Below are positions 24,417 to 33,509 of a DNA stretch of 64,000 bases, in pieces. Position numbers and translations under genes: made by a program. Source of the stretch: an uncultured Verrucomicrobia subdivision 3 bacterium (lineage in GTDB: Bacteria > Verrucomicrobiota > Verrucomicrobiia > Limisphaerales > UBA11358); the NCBI GenBank assembly GCA_903922735.1, contig CAIXUZ010000011.1, positions 62,001-126,000 on the forward strand, in the 5' to 3' direction. How positions within the stretch are numbered: the stretch's first letter is position 1; each line of letters begins with the position of its first letter. The notes beneath the pieces were generated by a model. The model was not told the DNA's origin. It worked only from the letters and a program-made list of their open reading frames with translations, and did not search any database.

Positions 24417-25778
24417 ATGGGTTCGGAAACTTCCAAAATGTCAGCAGCGCCACGCATCCTGATCGTGGATGACGATCCGGGGCAGCGCAGTTTGCTGGAT
24501 TCATTTTTGCGCAGCCAGAATTTTGAAACCGTGCTGGCCGATTCCGGCGACCGCGCCCTCAGCATTCTCGCCACCGAAAGTTTTTCCATGATGATTTCCG
24601 ACGTGCGGATGCCGGGTTTATCCGGCCTCGACACGCTGCGGCTCGTGCGCCAAAAATTCCCCACGCTGCCGGTATTACTGGTCACCGCCTACGCCGACAT
24701 CCGCGAAGCGGTGGTGGCGATGCGCGACGGTGCGCTGAACTACCTGGCCAAACCAATCGACCTCGACGAACTGCTGGCCACGGTGCGGCAGGCCACGGGC
24801 ATGGAGCCGACGGCGGCGGTGAAGCTGGGCGCGGCCAAACCGTTGCCGGCAAATGTCGTGGCGCAAAGTCCGCTGATGGCGGCGCTGTTTCAACAGGTCG
24901 CACTCATTGCCTCATCGGAAGCGCGCGTGCTCATCACCGGCGAAAGCGGCACGGGCAAGGAAGTGGTGGCGGATGTGATTCACGGCTGGAGTCCGCGCGC
25001 CGGCGGCCCGCTGGTAAAAGTGAATTGCGCGGCCATTCCCGAGACGTTGCTGGAGAGCGAGCTGTTCGGCCACGAACGGGGCGCGTTCACCGGCGCAACC
25101 GCCCAGCGCATCGGGCGGTTTGAAGAGGCGGACGGCGGGACGATTTTTCTGGATGAGATTGCGGAGATGGCGCCGCCGTTGCAGGCAAAATTGCTGCGCG
25201 TGATGCAGGACGGGAAATTTCAGCGCATCGGCTCGAACCGCGAGATTCACACGAACGCGCGGATTCTTGCGGCGAGCAACCGCAATCTCGAAGATGAGGT
25301 GAAGACGGGACGGTTCCGCGAGGATTTGTTTTACCGATTGAACGTGGTGGAACTGCATCTGCCGCCGTTGCGCGAGCGCCGGGAGGATGTTTCGCCGCTG
25401 GCCAATCTATTTGTCGTGGAATTCGCCCGCAATCGCGCCCGGCTGGCGGCGGCGACCACCGACTGTCTGGAAAATTACACCTGGCCGGGCAACGTGCGGG
25501 AGTTGCGCAACGCCATGGAACGTGCCGCCCTGCTTTCGCAAAGTGAATTGATCCTACCCGAACACCTGCCGGCTAAACTGCGGGAGGCAGTCAGGCAAGC
25601 GCCGATGGCAACGGCAGCCCCTGCGCCATTGGATGAAATTGAGCGGAACGCGATTTTGCTGACCCTCCGCCAGCAAAACTTCAACCGGACTGAGACGGCC
25701 AAGGCCTTGGGCATCAGCCGGCGCGCCTTGCTTTACAAACTTCAGCGACTCCGGCAGCAGGGATTTGAAACTCTTTGA
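24417..25778 (+). CDS. NtrC-family sigma-54-dependent response regulator
   Basis: The ATG at 24417 gives 453 residues; the open frame extends upstream to 24207, but that part overlaps the divergent beta-helix gene and has no family match. The receiver domain covers 1-125, with acidic pocket DDD near residue 20 and phospho-acceptor Asp62 (ISDVRMPG). The AAA+ domain has Walker A GESGTGKE starting at about 175, the sigma-54 contact loop GAFTGA at 222-227 and Walker B FLDEIAEM. The C-terminal Fis-type helix-turn-helix is near 415-450 (NRTETAKALGISRRALLYKL). It activates sigma-54 promoters, such as the one at 8490. The likely partner kinase is at 21157. Confidence 0.93.
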   Translation: MGSETSKMSAAPRILIVDDDPGQRSLLDSFLRSQNFETVLADSGDRALSILATESFSMMISDVRMPGLSGLDTLRLVRQKFPTLPVLLVTAYADIREAVVAMRDGALNYLAKPIDLDELLATVRQATGMEPTAAVKLGAAKPLPANVVAQSPLMAALFQQVALIASSEARVLITGESGTGKEVVADVIHGWSPRAGGPLVKVNCAAIPETLLESELFGHERGAFTGATAQRIGRFEEADGGTIFLDEIAEMAPPLQAKLLRVMQDGKFQRIGSNREIHTNARILAASNRNLEDEVKTGRFREDLFYRLNVVELHLPPLRERREDVSPLANLFVVEFARNRARLAAATTDCLENYTWPGNVRELRNAMERAALLSQSELILPEHLPAKLREAVRQAPMATAAPAPLDEIERNAILLTLRQQNFNRTETAKALGISRRALLYKLQRLRQQGFETL

Positions 25779-25815
25779 GTTTTTTTCCGCAGCGCATATC
25801 ATTCACACCATAACC

Positions 25816-27027
25816 ATGAAAGCAAATCGTATCATTGCGACCTTCGGGCTGGCGATTTTAGCCAGCGGCACCATTCAGGCGGCCAACACGGGCAAGCCAT
25901 TCTATGGCGACCCGCCGGATGATCGCCATCCCTGGGCTATTCATGACCGCAACCGTCCGCAGCCTCCCAGGGTCGAACCCAAGCCAGTCAGCGAACTCGT
26001 CGCCAAGGCTAAAGCGCCCGCCGACGCAGTCATTTTGTTCGATGGCACCGAAGCCGCGCTGGCCAAATGGGAAGCGGACAAGAAAGACGTGCATGAACCG
26101 ACAAAATGGATCGTCCGTGACGGAGCCATGGAATGTGTGCCCAAGTCCGGCTATGTCCGCACCAAGCAGGAATTCGGCGATTGCCAATTGCATGTCGAGT
26201 GGGCGGCACCGACGCCGCCGCAGGGGGAAAGTCAGGGGCGCGGCAACAGCGGCATTTTTCTGATGGGCACGCTGGAAGTCCAGGTGCTGGATAACTACGA
26301 CAACCCGACTTACGCCGACGGTTTTGCCTGTTCGGTTTACGGCATCAATCCCCCGGCCGCCAACGCCCTGCGGCCGCCCGGCGAGTTTCAATTCATTGAC
26401 ATCGAATACCGCCGCCCGATATACGAAAATGAAAAGTGCGTGGACCCCGGCTATATCACGGTTTATTGCAATGGCATTCTAGTTCAAGACCACCTCGCCC
26501 CCGACGGAACCGGCGGCCACATGAAGCGCAGCAAACCCGGCCCGATGCCCGAAAAAGGCGTGCTCAAATTGCAAGACCACGGCAACCCGGTCCGCTTCCG
26601 CAACATCTGGGTCTGCGAACTGCCGCCGCGCACCGGCGTGACGCCGTCACACGGCCCATTGAGCGCGGAAGAAACCGCCGCCAAGCGCAAAGAGATTGCC
26701 GCCACCATCCGCGCGGACGCCGCCAAGCTGGCTTCGCCGGATAATCCGCTGCCGGAATTGCTCCGCGCGTTGGAATCCCTGACTTATGAAAAACAGGATG
26801 CCGTCGTCAAGAAGGCCACAGAACTAACCGGCAAATACCTGCAAAAGTTGAGCCAATTGCCCAAAGACCAACTGGCAGGCAAGAAAGACGAAGTTAAAGA
26901 TTTAGGCGCAGCGTTTAAGTATCTGGATAAATGGAATCTCATACCGGCTGGCTACGGACCCAAGGCGGACGTGGACGCCCTCATCAAGGCGCAAGGCTGG
27001 CAGGATGTTCCCAAGGCCAACAAGTAA
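25816..27027 (+). CDS. Secreted DUF1080 (3-keto-disaccharide hydrolase-like) protein
   Basis: The ATG at 25816 gives 403 residues with a signal peptide (ending TIQAAN). An in-frame start at 25765 would add 17 residues running from the previous stop, and is rejected. The DUF1080 jelly-roll domain spans about 70-280: AVILFDGTEAALAKWEADKK, WIVRDGAMECVPKSGYVRT, GRGNSGIFLMGTLEVQVLDN, and YITVYCNGILVQDH. The family includes enzymes that cleave 3-keto glycosides after oxidation by Gfo/Idh/MocA proteins. A charged helical C-terminal extension of about 110 residues (EETAAKRKEIAATIRADAAK) is extra. A second DUF1080 domain is in the fusion at 43983. Confidence 0.85.
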   Translation: MKANRIIATFGLAILASGTIQAANTGKPFYGDPPDDRHPWAIHDRNRPQPPRVEPKPVSELVAKAKAPADAVILFDGTEAALAKWEADKKDVHEPTKWIVRDGAMECVPKSGYVRTKQEFGDCQLHVEWAAPTPPQGESQGRGNSGIFLMGTLEVQVLDNYDNPTYADGFACSVYGINPPAANALRPPGEFQFIDIEYRRPIYENEKCVDPGYITVYCNGILVQDHLAPDGTGGHMKRSKPGPMPEKGVLKLQDHGNPVRFRNIWVCELPPRTGVTPSHGPLSAEETAAKRKEIAATIRADAAKLASPDNPLPELLRALESLTYEKQDAVVKKATELTGKYLQKLSQLPKDQLAGKKDEVKDLGAAFKYLDKWNLIPAGYGPKADVDALIKAQGWQDVPKANK

Positions 27028-27113
27028 GCTGGTAAGTCGGCTGAAATACATTGGCGCCCGGCAATGGAGATGAACTCCTGGAGGAGTTTCGAGGCATCGG
27101 GATGCGTGATGTT

Positions 27114-27270
27114 TTCGGGTACATCTGGACATTGTTCCTGTTTTCTCCCTCGCCTCCCCCGAGGATGAGAAGGCCGAGGTGAGGAGGCCAATGATTTTTG
27201 GCTCAAATCCCCTCATCCTGACTCTTGCTGGGCGGGGAGAGGGAGTAAGAACAGTGTCCAGATGCACCCG
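27114..27270. repeat. Imperfect inverted-repeat element (MITE-like)
   Basis: About 40 bases at 27114-27154 are the imperfect complement of 27231-27270 (shared core CATCTGGACA and a CTCCCTC tract). The interior holds pyrimidine/purine-rich stretches with further self-complementarity. No open frame or transposase is present. The 307-bp gap between the DUF1080 gene and the YbjQ gene contains nothing else that I can see. A partly similar CTCCCCC/GGGGGAG hairpin occurs at 60757-60780. Confidence 0.55.
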
Positions 27271-27334
27271 ATGTTTTGTCAGCCGTTAGATTTGGCTTTT
27301 GCGGACTCGCTTCGTCGTGTTCAATCAACAGGCT

Positions 27335-27673
27335 ATGATTCTAACCCATCCTTTTACAACGACGGCGTTTGAACTGCCCGGCTACCGGATCACCAGATCG
27401 TTCGGCGTGGTGCGCGGCATCATGGTGCGGTCGCGTTCGGTGGTCGGTAATTTCGGCGCAAGCATTCAGTCCATTTTCGGCGGGAACATTTCCATCTACA
27501 CGAGTCTTTGCGAACGCACCCGGGAAGATACCTTCAACTTAATGCTCACGCACGCCGGCCAGCTCGGGGCGAACGCCGTGATCGGCGTGCGGTATGACGC
27601 GACGGAAATCGCGCCGGGCATCACGGAAGTGCTTTGCTACGGCACGGCGGTGTTGGTGGAAAAGGTGAACTGA
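27335..27673 (+). CDS. YbjQ/UPF0145 family protein
   Basis: The ATG at 27335 gives MILTHPFTTTAFELPGYRIT and 112 residues; a frame from 27299 adds 12 unlikely residues. The YbjQ family has the pattern GYRITRSFGVVRGIMVRSRS and ends with GANAVIGVRYDATEIAPG and a final beta strand, all seen here. These small proteins form a pentameric beta/alpha ring of unknown role, often annotated as heavy-metal binding without proof. Eight bases separate it from the transporter gene, so they probably form one operon. Confidence 0.88.
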   Translation: MILTHPFTTTAFELPGYRITRSFGVVRGIMVRSRSVVGNFGASIQSIFGGNISIYTSLCERTREDTFNLMLTHAGQLGANAVIGVRYDATEIAPGITEVLCYGTAVLVEKVN

Positions 27674-27680
27674 CCGCTTA

Positions 27681-30470
27681 ATGAAGGCGCTGAGTGAAAA
27701 TAGTTTAATGGCGCGACTGCTGGGCCGACTGGCGGTGGCGGTCATGCGTTATCCGCATTGGTTTTTCTGGCCGCAGATCGGGCTGTTTGTCTTGTGCGTG
27801 GTTTACACCGTCTTTTTTCTGAAGGCGGACATGAACCGTGACAATCTGGTGGGGCCGAACCAAAAATATCACCAGAACTACCTCGCGTTTCAAAAGGAAT
27901 TCCCCCAGCCAGACGACATTGTCGTGGTCGTGGAGAGCGACGACATCGAGAAGAACCGCCAGTTTGTCGAGCGGGTTGCCGCGCGGATGCAGGCGGAAAC
28001 GAATTTGTTTCGCGATGTTTTTTTTCAGCAGAACCTGGCGATGATGGGCAAGAAGGCGCTGCAGTTTGCTTCCGAAACCAATCTGATGGAGATGCGGGAC
28101 ACGCTGCATGTGGCGCGGCCATTCATCCGGCAATTTACGCAGACGACAAATCTGGTTTCGCTGTTTGATCGGATCAATCAGGCTTTCCGCACCGCCAAGC
28201 GCGAGGAAAATGCGGAAAACAAATCGCTGGCGAAATCGCTGCCAGCACTGACACGCATTGTGACGCAGGCGGATGCCGCCTTGCACCGGCCGGGGGCCCC
28301 GCCGTCGCCCAACATCGCCACCTTGCTGGGGGGCGGAGATGAAGCATTGCTGGAGAGTTACATCACGTTTTCAAAAGGCAGATTGTTTGTGGTGACGACC
28401 CACGCGCCGAATGACGATATGACCGGCGAAGTGGTGGAACGGTTGCGCGAGCTGGTGAAGCTGACGCAGGCGGAAGTGCCGGGTGTGAATGTCGGCATCA
28501 CGGGCGAGCCGGTGTTGGATTATGACGAGATGATCCAGTCGCAGAAAGACACCATGCTGGCGAGCCTGGTGTCGCTCGTGTTGTGCGCGCTGATTTTCAT
28601 CTATGGCTATCACGAAACGGGCCGGCCGGTGAAGGCGACAATTTGTCTGGTGGTCGGTTTGGGTTACACGATGGCGTTCACGACGCTGGCGGTGGGGCAT
28701 CTGAATATTTTGACCATCACTTTCGTGCCGATGCTGATTGGGCTGGCGATTGATTTTGGCGTGCATCTGATTACGCGCTACGAAGAGGAATTGCATCACG
28801 GGAAAACGGAGCAGGAGGCGCTCACCAAGGCAATGGTGTTCACCGGTCAGGGAATTTTCACCGGCGCCTTGACGACGGCGGGCGCGTTCGCGGCGATGGC
28901 CCTGACGAATTTCAAGGGGATTCAAGAAATGGGCATTATTTGCGGCGGCGGACTGATGGTATGTTTGATTCCCATGATGACAATGCTGCCGGTGCTGCTG
29001 CTGCGTGGCCGGCAGAATGTTTTGGATCATCAGATCCAGGAGAGCAACGCGCGGACGCGAATTGAAAATTTCTGGCTGCAACGACCGGTGATCGTAATGG
29101 CGATCACCGCGAGCATATGTGTGGCAGCGGTAGCCGGGGGGCGCAAGGTGTATTTTGATTACAACTTGATCAAGATGCAAAGCCCGAGACTGTCGTCGGT
29201 GGTGTTCGAGCACAAGCTGCTAGGCTCGGCGGAAAAATCGCTTTTATACAGCGCCGTGCTGGCGGATTCCCTGACCAACGCGATTGCGCTGCAGAAGAAA
29301 ATTGAGAAGCTCCCGACCGTGGCGGAAACCCAGCCGCCGTTTTACAAAGACTTTTTAAATCCAAACCCGGCGGAAAAATTGCGGTTAATCGGTGAAATCA
29401 AGGACGAGGTCGCAGAGCTGAAATTTACATCGCCCGACCCGCGGCCGGTGGATGTGAATGATTTGAGCCGCACGTTGTATTCTTTGGCTGGGTATATCGG
29501 CCTGGCGCGTGAAGAAGTCGGGACCAACGAGCCGGCGTTGGCGAAAGAGTTTGTGGCGTTGCAATCGGCCATTCAAAATTTTCGCAAGGATATGCTGCAT
29601 GGCGACGCGGCGGAACAATCGGAGCACGCCGCGAAGCTGGCAATTTTCCAGCGCGCACTGCTCGATGATTTACGAGACACTTTTCAGTTGTTGCAGGGAC
29701 AAGATCATCGCACGGCGTTGAAAACTACGGATTTGCCGCCGGCATTGGCCAATCGGTTCATTGGGGTGAATGGGAAATTCTTGATTCAAGTATATCCCAA
29801 AGAAGATGTCTGGCAACGTGCGCCGCAGGAAAGATTTGTCCATGACTTGCGCACGGTAGATGCGAATGTCACCGGCACGCCGGTGCAGTTGTTGGAATAC
29901 GAAACGCTGCTGAAGGACAGTTATGTGCAAGCGGCCTGGTATTCGCTCGCCGCAATTGCTTTGATGGTGTTATTCCATTTTCGCAGTGTGAGTGCGGTGG
30001 TGCTGGCCCTGATTCCGGTGGGTCTGGGCACGCTTTGGCTGGGTGGTTTGATGGGGTGGGTTGGGGTGCCATTAAATCTGGCGAACATCATGACGCTGCC
30101 GCTGGTCATCGGTATCGGCGTTACCAACGGCATCCACATCCTTAACCGCTACGCCGAGGAGGGCACGCCGGGCATTCTTTCCCGCAGCACCGGCAAAGCA
30201 GTGCTCGTGTCGGGATTGACGGCCATTGCTGGATTCGGCAGTCTGGTTCTTGCAGAGCATCGCGGGATTCGCAGTCTGGGATTTATCATGGCCATGGGCA
30301 TTGCGACCTGCATGATTGCGGGACTGACTTTCTTGCCTGCTCTGTTAAATTTGATTGGTCGCTGGTGTCCGTTGATTGAAAAACCCAGTGCCGACAAAAT
30401 GTCTGCACCGGGTTTGGAGGAACCGAGGCAAAAAACCTCAATTAAGGATAGAATAAAACAAAAGCCGTGA
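27681..30470 (+). CDS. MMPL/RND-family lipid exporter (HpnN-like)
   Basis: The 929-residue protein has the RND pseudo-duplicated design: a first membrane helix at about 25-45 and a large periplasmic region to about 285. A block of five to six helices at about 290-450 follows (IFIYGYHETGRPVKATICLV; FVPMLIGLAIDFGVHLITRY contains the conserved Asp). A second periplasmic loop and a second helix block occupy about 750-900 (MTLPLVIGIGVTNGIHILNR). Hopanoid exporters of the HpnN type and mycolate-type MMPL proteins share this plan. The downstream mlaEFD genes support a role in moving lipids to the outer membrane. The substrate cannot be read from sequence. Confidence 0.85.
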   Translation: MKALSENSLMARLLGRLAVAVMRYPHWFFWPQIGLFVLCVVYTVFFLKADMNRDNLVGPNQKYHQNYLAFQKEFPQPDDIVVVVESDDIEKNRQFVERVAARMQAETNLFRDVFFQQNLAMMGKKALQFASETNLMEMRDTLHVARPFIRQFTQTTNLVSLFDRINQAFRTAKREENAENKSLAKSLPALTRIVTQADAALHRPGAPPSPNIATLLGGGDEALLESYITFSKGRLFVVTTHAPNDDMTGEVVERLRELVKLTQAEVPGVNVGITGEPVLDYDEMIQSQKDTMLASLVSLVLCALIFIYGYHETGRPVKATICLVVGLGYTMAFTTLAVGHLNILTITFVPMLIGLAIDFGVHLITRYEEELHHGKTEQEALTKAMVFTGQGIFTGALTTAGAFAAMALTNFKGIQEMGIICGGGLMVCLIPMMTMLPVLLLRGRQNVLDHQIQESNARTRIENFWLQRPVIVMAITASICVAAVAGGRKVYFDYNLIKMQSPRLSSVVFEHKLLGSAEKSLLYSAVLADSLTNAIALQKKIEKLPTVAETQPPFYKDFLNPNPAEKLRLIGEIKDEVAELKFTSPDPRPVDVNDLSRTLYSLAGYIGLAREEVGTNEPALAKEFVALQSAIQNFRKDMLHGDAAEQSEHAAKLAIFQRALLDDLRDTFQLLQGQDHRTALKTTDLPPALANRFIGVNGKFLIQVYPKEDVWQRAPQERFVHDLRTVDANVTGTPVQLLEYETLLKDSYVQAAWYSLAAIALMVLFHFRSVSAVVLALIPVGLGTLWLGGLMGWVGVPLNLANIMTLPLVIGIGVTNGIHILNRYAEEGTPGILSRSTGKAVLVSGLTAIAGFGSLVLAEHRGIRSLGFIMAMGIATCMIAGLTFLPALLNLIGRWCPLIEKPSADKMSAPGLEEPRQKTSIKDRIKQKP

Positions 30471-30511
30471 AAGTCAATGTCATTGTTAAACCGAGTTAAT
30501 AAGCGTAAAAA

Positions 30512-31996
30512 ATGCCAATAAGAAAACATCAGGTATCGTTAAGGTTGTTCGGGCGCATTCGCCCCGGGCTACGTTTGTTCCTTTTTGTTTTCGTGGGATT
30601 TTCGATTTTCCCATTGGTTCAACGAGTTGAGTCGGCTGATTGTGGATTTGCCTTTGATCGCTTTGCTTTGACCTTGGAAAACGGCTCGCGGACGGAGGCG
30701 GCCGGGCCGTTTTATTATTCACAGCAAACAGAATCAGAGACGACATGGGCCATCCCGCCGTTTTATTCCAGCAACAACAAGCCGGACGTTGAGGCGCATG
30801 AGGATGATTTTCTGTATCCGCTGCTGACCACCATCCGCTATGGAAAGGAGCGGCGCTGGCAATTTTTCCAGTTGATCAGCACCTCCAATGGGCAGGAACA
30901 AAATGGGGCGGTGAAGCATCGGCTTACATTGTTCCCGTTATATTTTGCGCAGCGCTCGCCGGACACCAATTTGAATTACACCGCCTATCTGCCGTTTTAT
31001 GGCCAGCTTAAAAACCGGCTCTTCCGCGACGAAATCAACTTCGTCATGTTCCCGTTCTATGTCCAAACGCGGAAACGCGATCTGGTCACCGATAATTACC
31101 TTTATCCGATTATTCATGTCCGGCGTGGTGACGGATTGCGCGGCTGGCAGGTCTGGCCGTTGGCCGGTAGCGAACACAAAGATATCACCACCCACACCAA
31201 CGGCTTTGGCGACGTGGAAGTAGCCGGCGGTCATGATAAATCATTTTATCTCTGGCCGCTGCATCTCAAACAGGATGCCGGCCTAGGCACTACCAATGCG
31301 GAAAAATTTCGCGCCTCGATTCCATTTTACGCCTATTCCCGTTCGCCCCAGCGCGATTCTACTTCCGTGCTCTGGCCCGTGTTCACCTGGATTGATGACC
31401 GGGCAAAGAAATACCATGAATGGCAGGGGCCGTGGCCGCTGGTGATTTTCACGCGCGGTGAGGGCAAAACCACTTCGCGAGTTTTTCCGCTGTTCAGCCA
31501 ATCGCGCAACAAGGACATGGAAAGCGATTCTTACCTTTGGCCGGTTTATCAGCATCGCCGGCTGCAAGCCGCGCCGCTGGATCAAAATCGCACCCGGGTA
31601 TTATTTTATCTCTATTCGAAAGTAGTGGAAAAAAACACGCAGACCGGGGCGGAGAAAAAGCGGCTGGATATGTGGCCGTTTTTCACCTGGCATCGCGATT
31701 TTAACGGCAACGAGCGCCTTCAGGTTCTCGCCCCCATAGAGCCAGCGGTGCCTAATAACCGTGGCATTGAACGCAACTGGTCGCCGCTCTGGTCGCTCTG
31801 GCGCGCCGAAGACAATGCCAAAGTTGGTGCCTCCAGCCGCTCGCTGTTGTGGAATTTATATCGGAGTGAAATGGCGCCGGGCCGCAAAAAAGTCTCGCTC
31901 CTGTTCGGGCTTTTCCAGTATCAATGCGACGGGAAGATGCGGCGGACACGGCTGTTTTATCAGACGATTTCGCAAACGCCGCCCGTCGCCAATTAA
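30512..31996 (+). CDS. Repeat-rich secreted protein with recurrent WP strands, unknown function
   Basis: In this 494-residue protein, a basic N-terminus and hydrophobic stretch (LRLFLFVFVGFSIFPLVQRV) form a signal peptide. The rest is built from roughly 12 to 14 short strand pairs in which an aromatic-rich strand with Trp-Pro recurs: FYLWPLHLKQ, VLWPVFTWID, PWPLVIFTRG, YLWPVYQHRR, LDMWPFFTWH, SPLWSLWRAE. Spacing is about 35-45 residues. I recognise no named family. The pattern suits a beta-barrel or beta-propeller in the outer membrane. It lies 41 bases after the MMPL exporter and 3 bases before mlaE, so it is very likely part of a lipid transport operon. Confidence 0.72.
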   Translation: MPIRKHQVSLRLFGRIRPGLRLFLFVFVGFSIFPLVQRVESADCGFAFDRFALTLENGSRTEAAGPFYYSQQTESETTWAIPPFYSSNNKPDVEAHEDDFLYPLLTTIRYGKERRWQFFQLISTSNGQEQNGAVKHRLTLFPLYFAQRSPDTNLNYTAYLPFYGQLKNRLFRDEINFVMFPFYVQTRKRDLVTDNYLYPIIHVRRGDGLRGWQVWPLAGSEHKDITTHTNGFGDVEVAGGHDKSFYLWPLHLKQDAGLGTTNAEKFRASIPFYAYSRSPQRDSTSVLWPVFTWIDDRAKKYHEWQGPWPLVIFTRGEGKTTSRVFPLFSQSRNKDMESDSYLWPVYQHRRLQAAPLDQNRTRVLFYLYSKVVEKNTQTGAEKKRLDMWPFFTWHRDFNGNERLQVLAPIEPAVPNNRGIERNWSPLWSLWRAEDNAKVGASSRSLLWNLYRSEMAPGRKKVSLLFGLFQYQCDGKMRRTRLFYQTISQTPPVAN

Positions 31997-31999
31997 ACT

Positions 32000-32737
32000 A
32001 TGTTTGAAAACATCGGCCAAGTCATCACGCTGTTCTGGCGCACGCTGCTGGCGCTGCCGCTGACGTGGCGTCAGCGGCAAAAGGTGTTCGACCAGTTTTT
32101 TGAAATCGGCAATGCCAGTCTGCTGATGGTCTGTGTGCTGTCGTTTTTCATCGGTGCCGTCATCGCCCTGCAAACCGGTCCGATTCTCGTCGAGCGCAGC
32201 CTGGCCAGCGCCGTCGGCGGCGTGGTGGGCATCGCCATCGCCAAGGAACTGGCGCCGGTGATGATGGCGATTCTCATCGCCGGCCGCATTGGCTCCGCCA
32301 TGGCAGCGGAAATTGGCTCCATGCGCGTTTATCAGGAAATTGACGCGCTGCGGACGATGAACATTAATCCCGTTCACTATCTCGTCCTGCCGCGCGTCCT
32401 CGCCATCGCCATCGCCTTGCCGATGCTGGTGGTTTTTTCCGTGCTGATCGCCTGGTTTGGCGGCGCGGTGGTGGCGAACTCGAACCAACTCATCGATATT
32501 CCAGCGCGGGTGTTTTTCTCTGATCTGCGGGACATCGTCGAGTTGAAAGATGTGGCGAACGGAGTGTTCAAGAGCTTTTGCTTCGCGCTCATCATCGGGG
32601 TGGTGTCGTGCCATCAGGGATTGACGACGATTGGCGGCCCGCGCGGCATCGGCCGTTCGGTCACGAAGGCCGTGGTGAACTCCATCGTGCTCATCGTGAT
32701 TTTTGACTACATCCTCACCCGCTTCCTTTTGAAATGA
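32000..32737 (+). CDS. mlaE: Phospholipid transport ABC permease MlaE
   Basis: The product has 245 residues with five to six membrane helices and the MlaE signatures FFIGAVIALQTGPILVERSL, LAPVMMAILIAGRIGSAMAA, EIGSMRVYQEIDALRTMNIN and GPRGIGRSVTKAVV. It forms the inner membrane core of the Mla lipid transporter with MlaF (ATPase) and MlaD (MCE). It begins 3 bases after the previous gene and overlaps mlaF by 4 bases. Length is normal for the family. Confidence 0.93.
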   Translation: MFENIGQVITLFWRTLLALPLTWRQRQKVFDQFFEIGNASLLMVCVLSFFIGAVIALQTGPILVERSLASAVGGVVGIAIAKELAPVMMAILIAGRIGSAMAAEIGSMRVYQEIDALRTMNINPVHYLVLPRVLAIAIALPMLVVFSVLIAWFGGAVVANSNQLIDIPARVFFSDLRDIVELKDVANGVFKSFCFALIIGVVSCHQGLTTIGGPRGIGRSVTKAVVNSIVLIVIFDYILTRFLLK

Positions 32738-33498
32738 ACGGCCCGAATCAAAACCATAACACCTCCGGCGTCGGCCTCGTTGTGCGCGGCCTGCGCAAAA
32801 GTTTTGACGGGCAGGAGGTGCTGCGAGACATCAATTTTGAGGTCCGCCCCGGTGAAATTTTTGTCATCATGGGGCCGAGCGGCAGCGGCAAAAGCGTATT
32901 GCTCAAGCACCTGATCGGCCTGGAAGAAGCGGATGCCGGCGAGATTCTCATCAATGGCGATCCCATCACCACGCCGGAAATTGCCGCGAAATATCGCATG
33001 GCACTGGTTTTCCAGTCCGGCGCGTTGCTGAGTTCGTTGACCGTCGGCGAAAATGTCGGTCTTTATATGACCGAACACCGGCTAAGATCACCGGAGGAGA
33101 TTGAGCGGATCGTGACGGAAAAACTGGCCGATGTCGGCCTCACTGACATTGTGCACAAAATGCCGTCCGAACTTTCCGGCGGCATGAAAAAGCGCGCCGC
33201 CATCGCCCGGGCACTGGTCATCGAGCCGCAATTGATTCTATACGACGAACCGACGAGCGAACTGGATCCCGTTTCCGCAGTCGTGATTGGCGACGAGATC
33301 CTCGAACTCAAACGCCGCATCGGCGTCACGTCGCTGGTGGTCTCGCATGACCGCGATCTGGCGTTCGGCGTGGCCGACCGCATTGCGGTCATGGGAGAAG
33401 GCCGCATCCTGACCATCGGGACGCCCGACGAGGTCAAAAACTTCAAGGACCCGCAGGTGCAAAACTTTTTGAACGCCGATTTCAAACGCGAAAAATAA
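32734..33498 (+). CDS. mlaF: Phospholipid transport ABC ATPase MlaF
   Basis: The 254-residue ATPase has Walker A GPSGSGKS (about residues 49-56), a Q loop (ALVFQSGALLSSLTV), a signature motif LSGGMKKRAAIARAL, Walker B ILYDEPTSELDP and a switch His (VVSHD). MlaF proteins carry the slightly altered signature LSGGM seen here. It energises lipid movement through MlaE. An ATGA overlap couples it to mlaE, and 11 bases separate it from mlaD. Confidence 0.93.
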   Translation: MNGPNQNHNTSGVGLVVRGLRKSFDGQEVLRDINFEVRPGEIFVIMGPSGSGKSVLLKHLIGLEEADAGEILINGDPITTPEIAAKYRMALVFQSGALLSSLTVGENVGLYMTEHRLRSPEEIERIVTEKLADVGLTDIVHKMPSELSGGMKKRAAIARALVIEPQLILYDEPTSELDPVSAVVIGDEILELKRRIGVTSLVVSHDRDLAFGVADRIAVMGEGRILTIGTPDEVKNFKDPQVQNFLNADFKREK

Positions 33499-33509
33499 CC
33501 GTTAATCCT

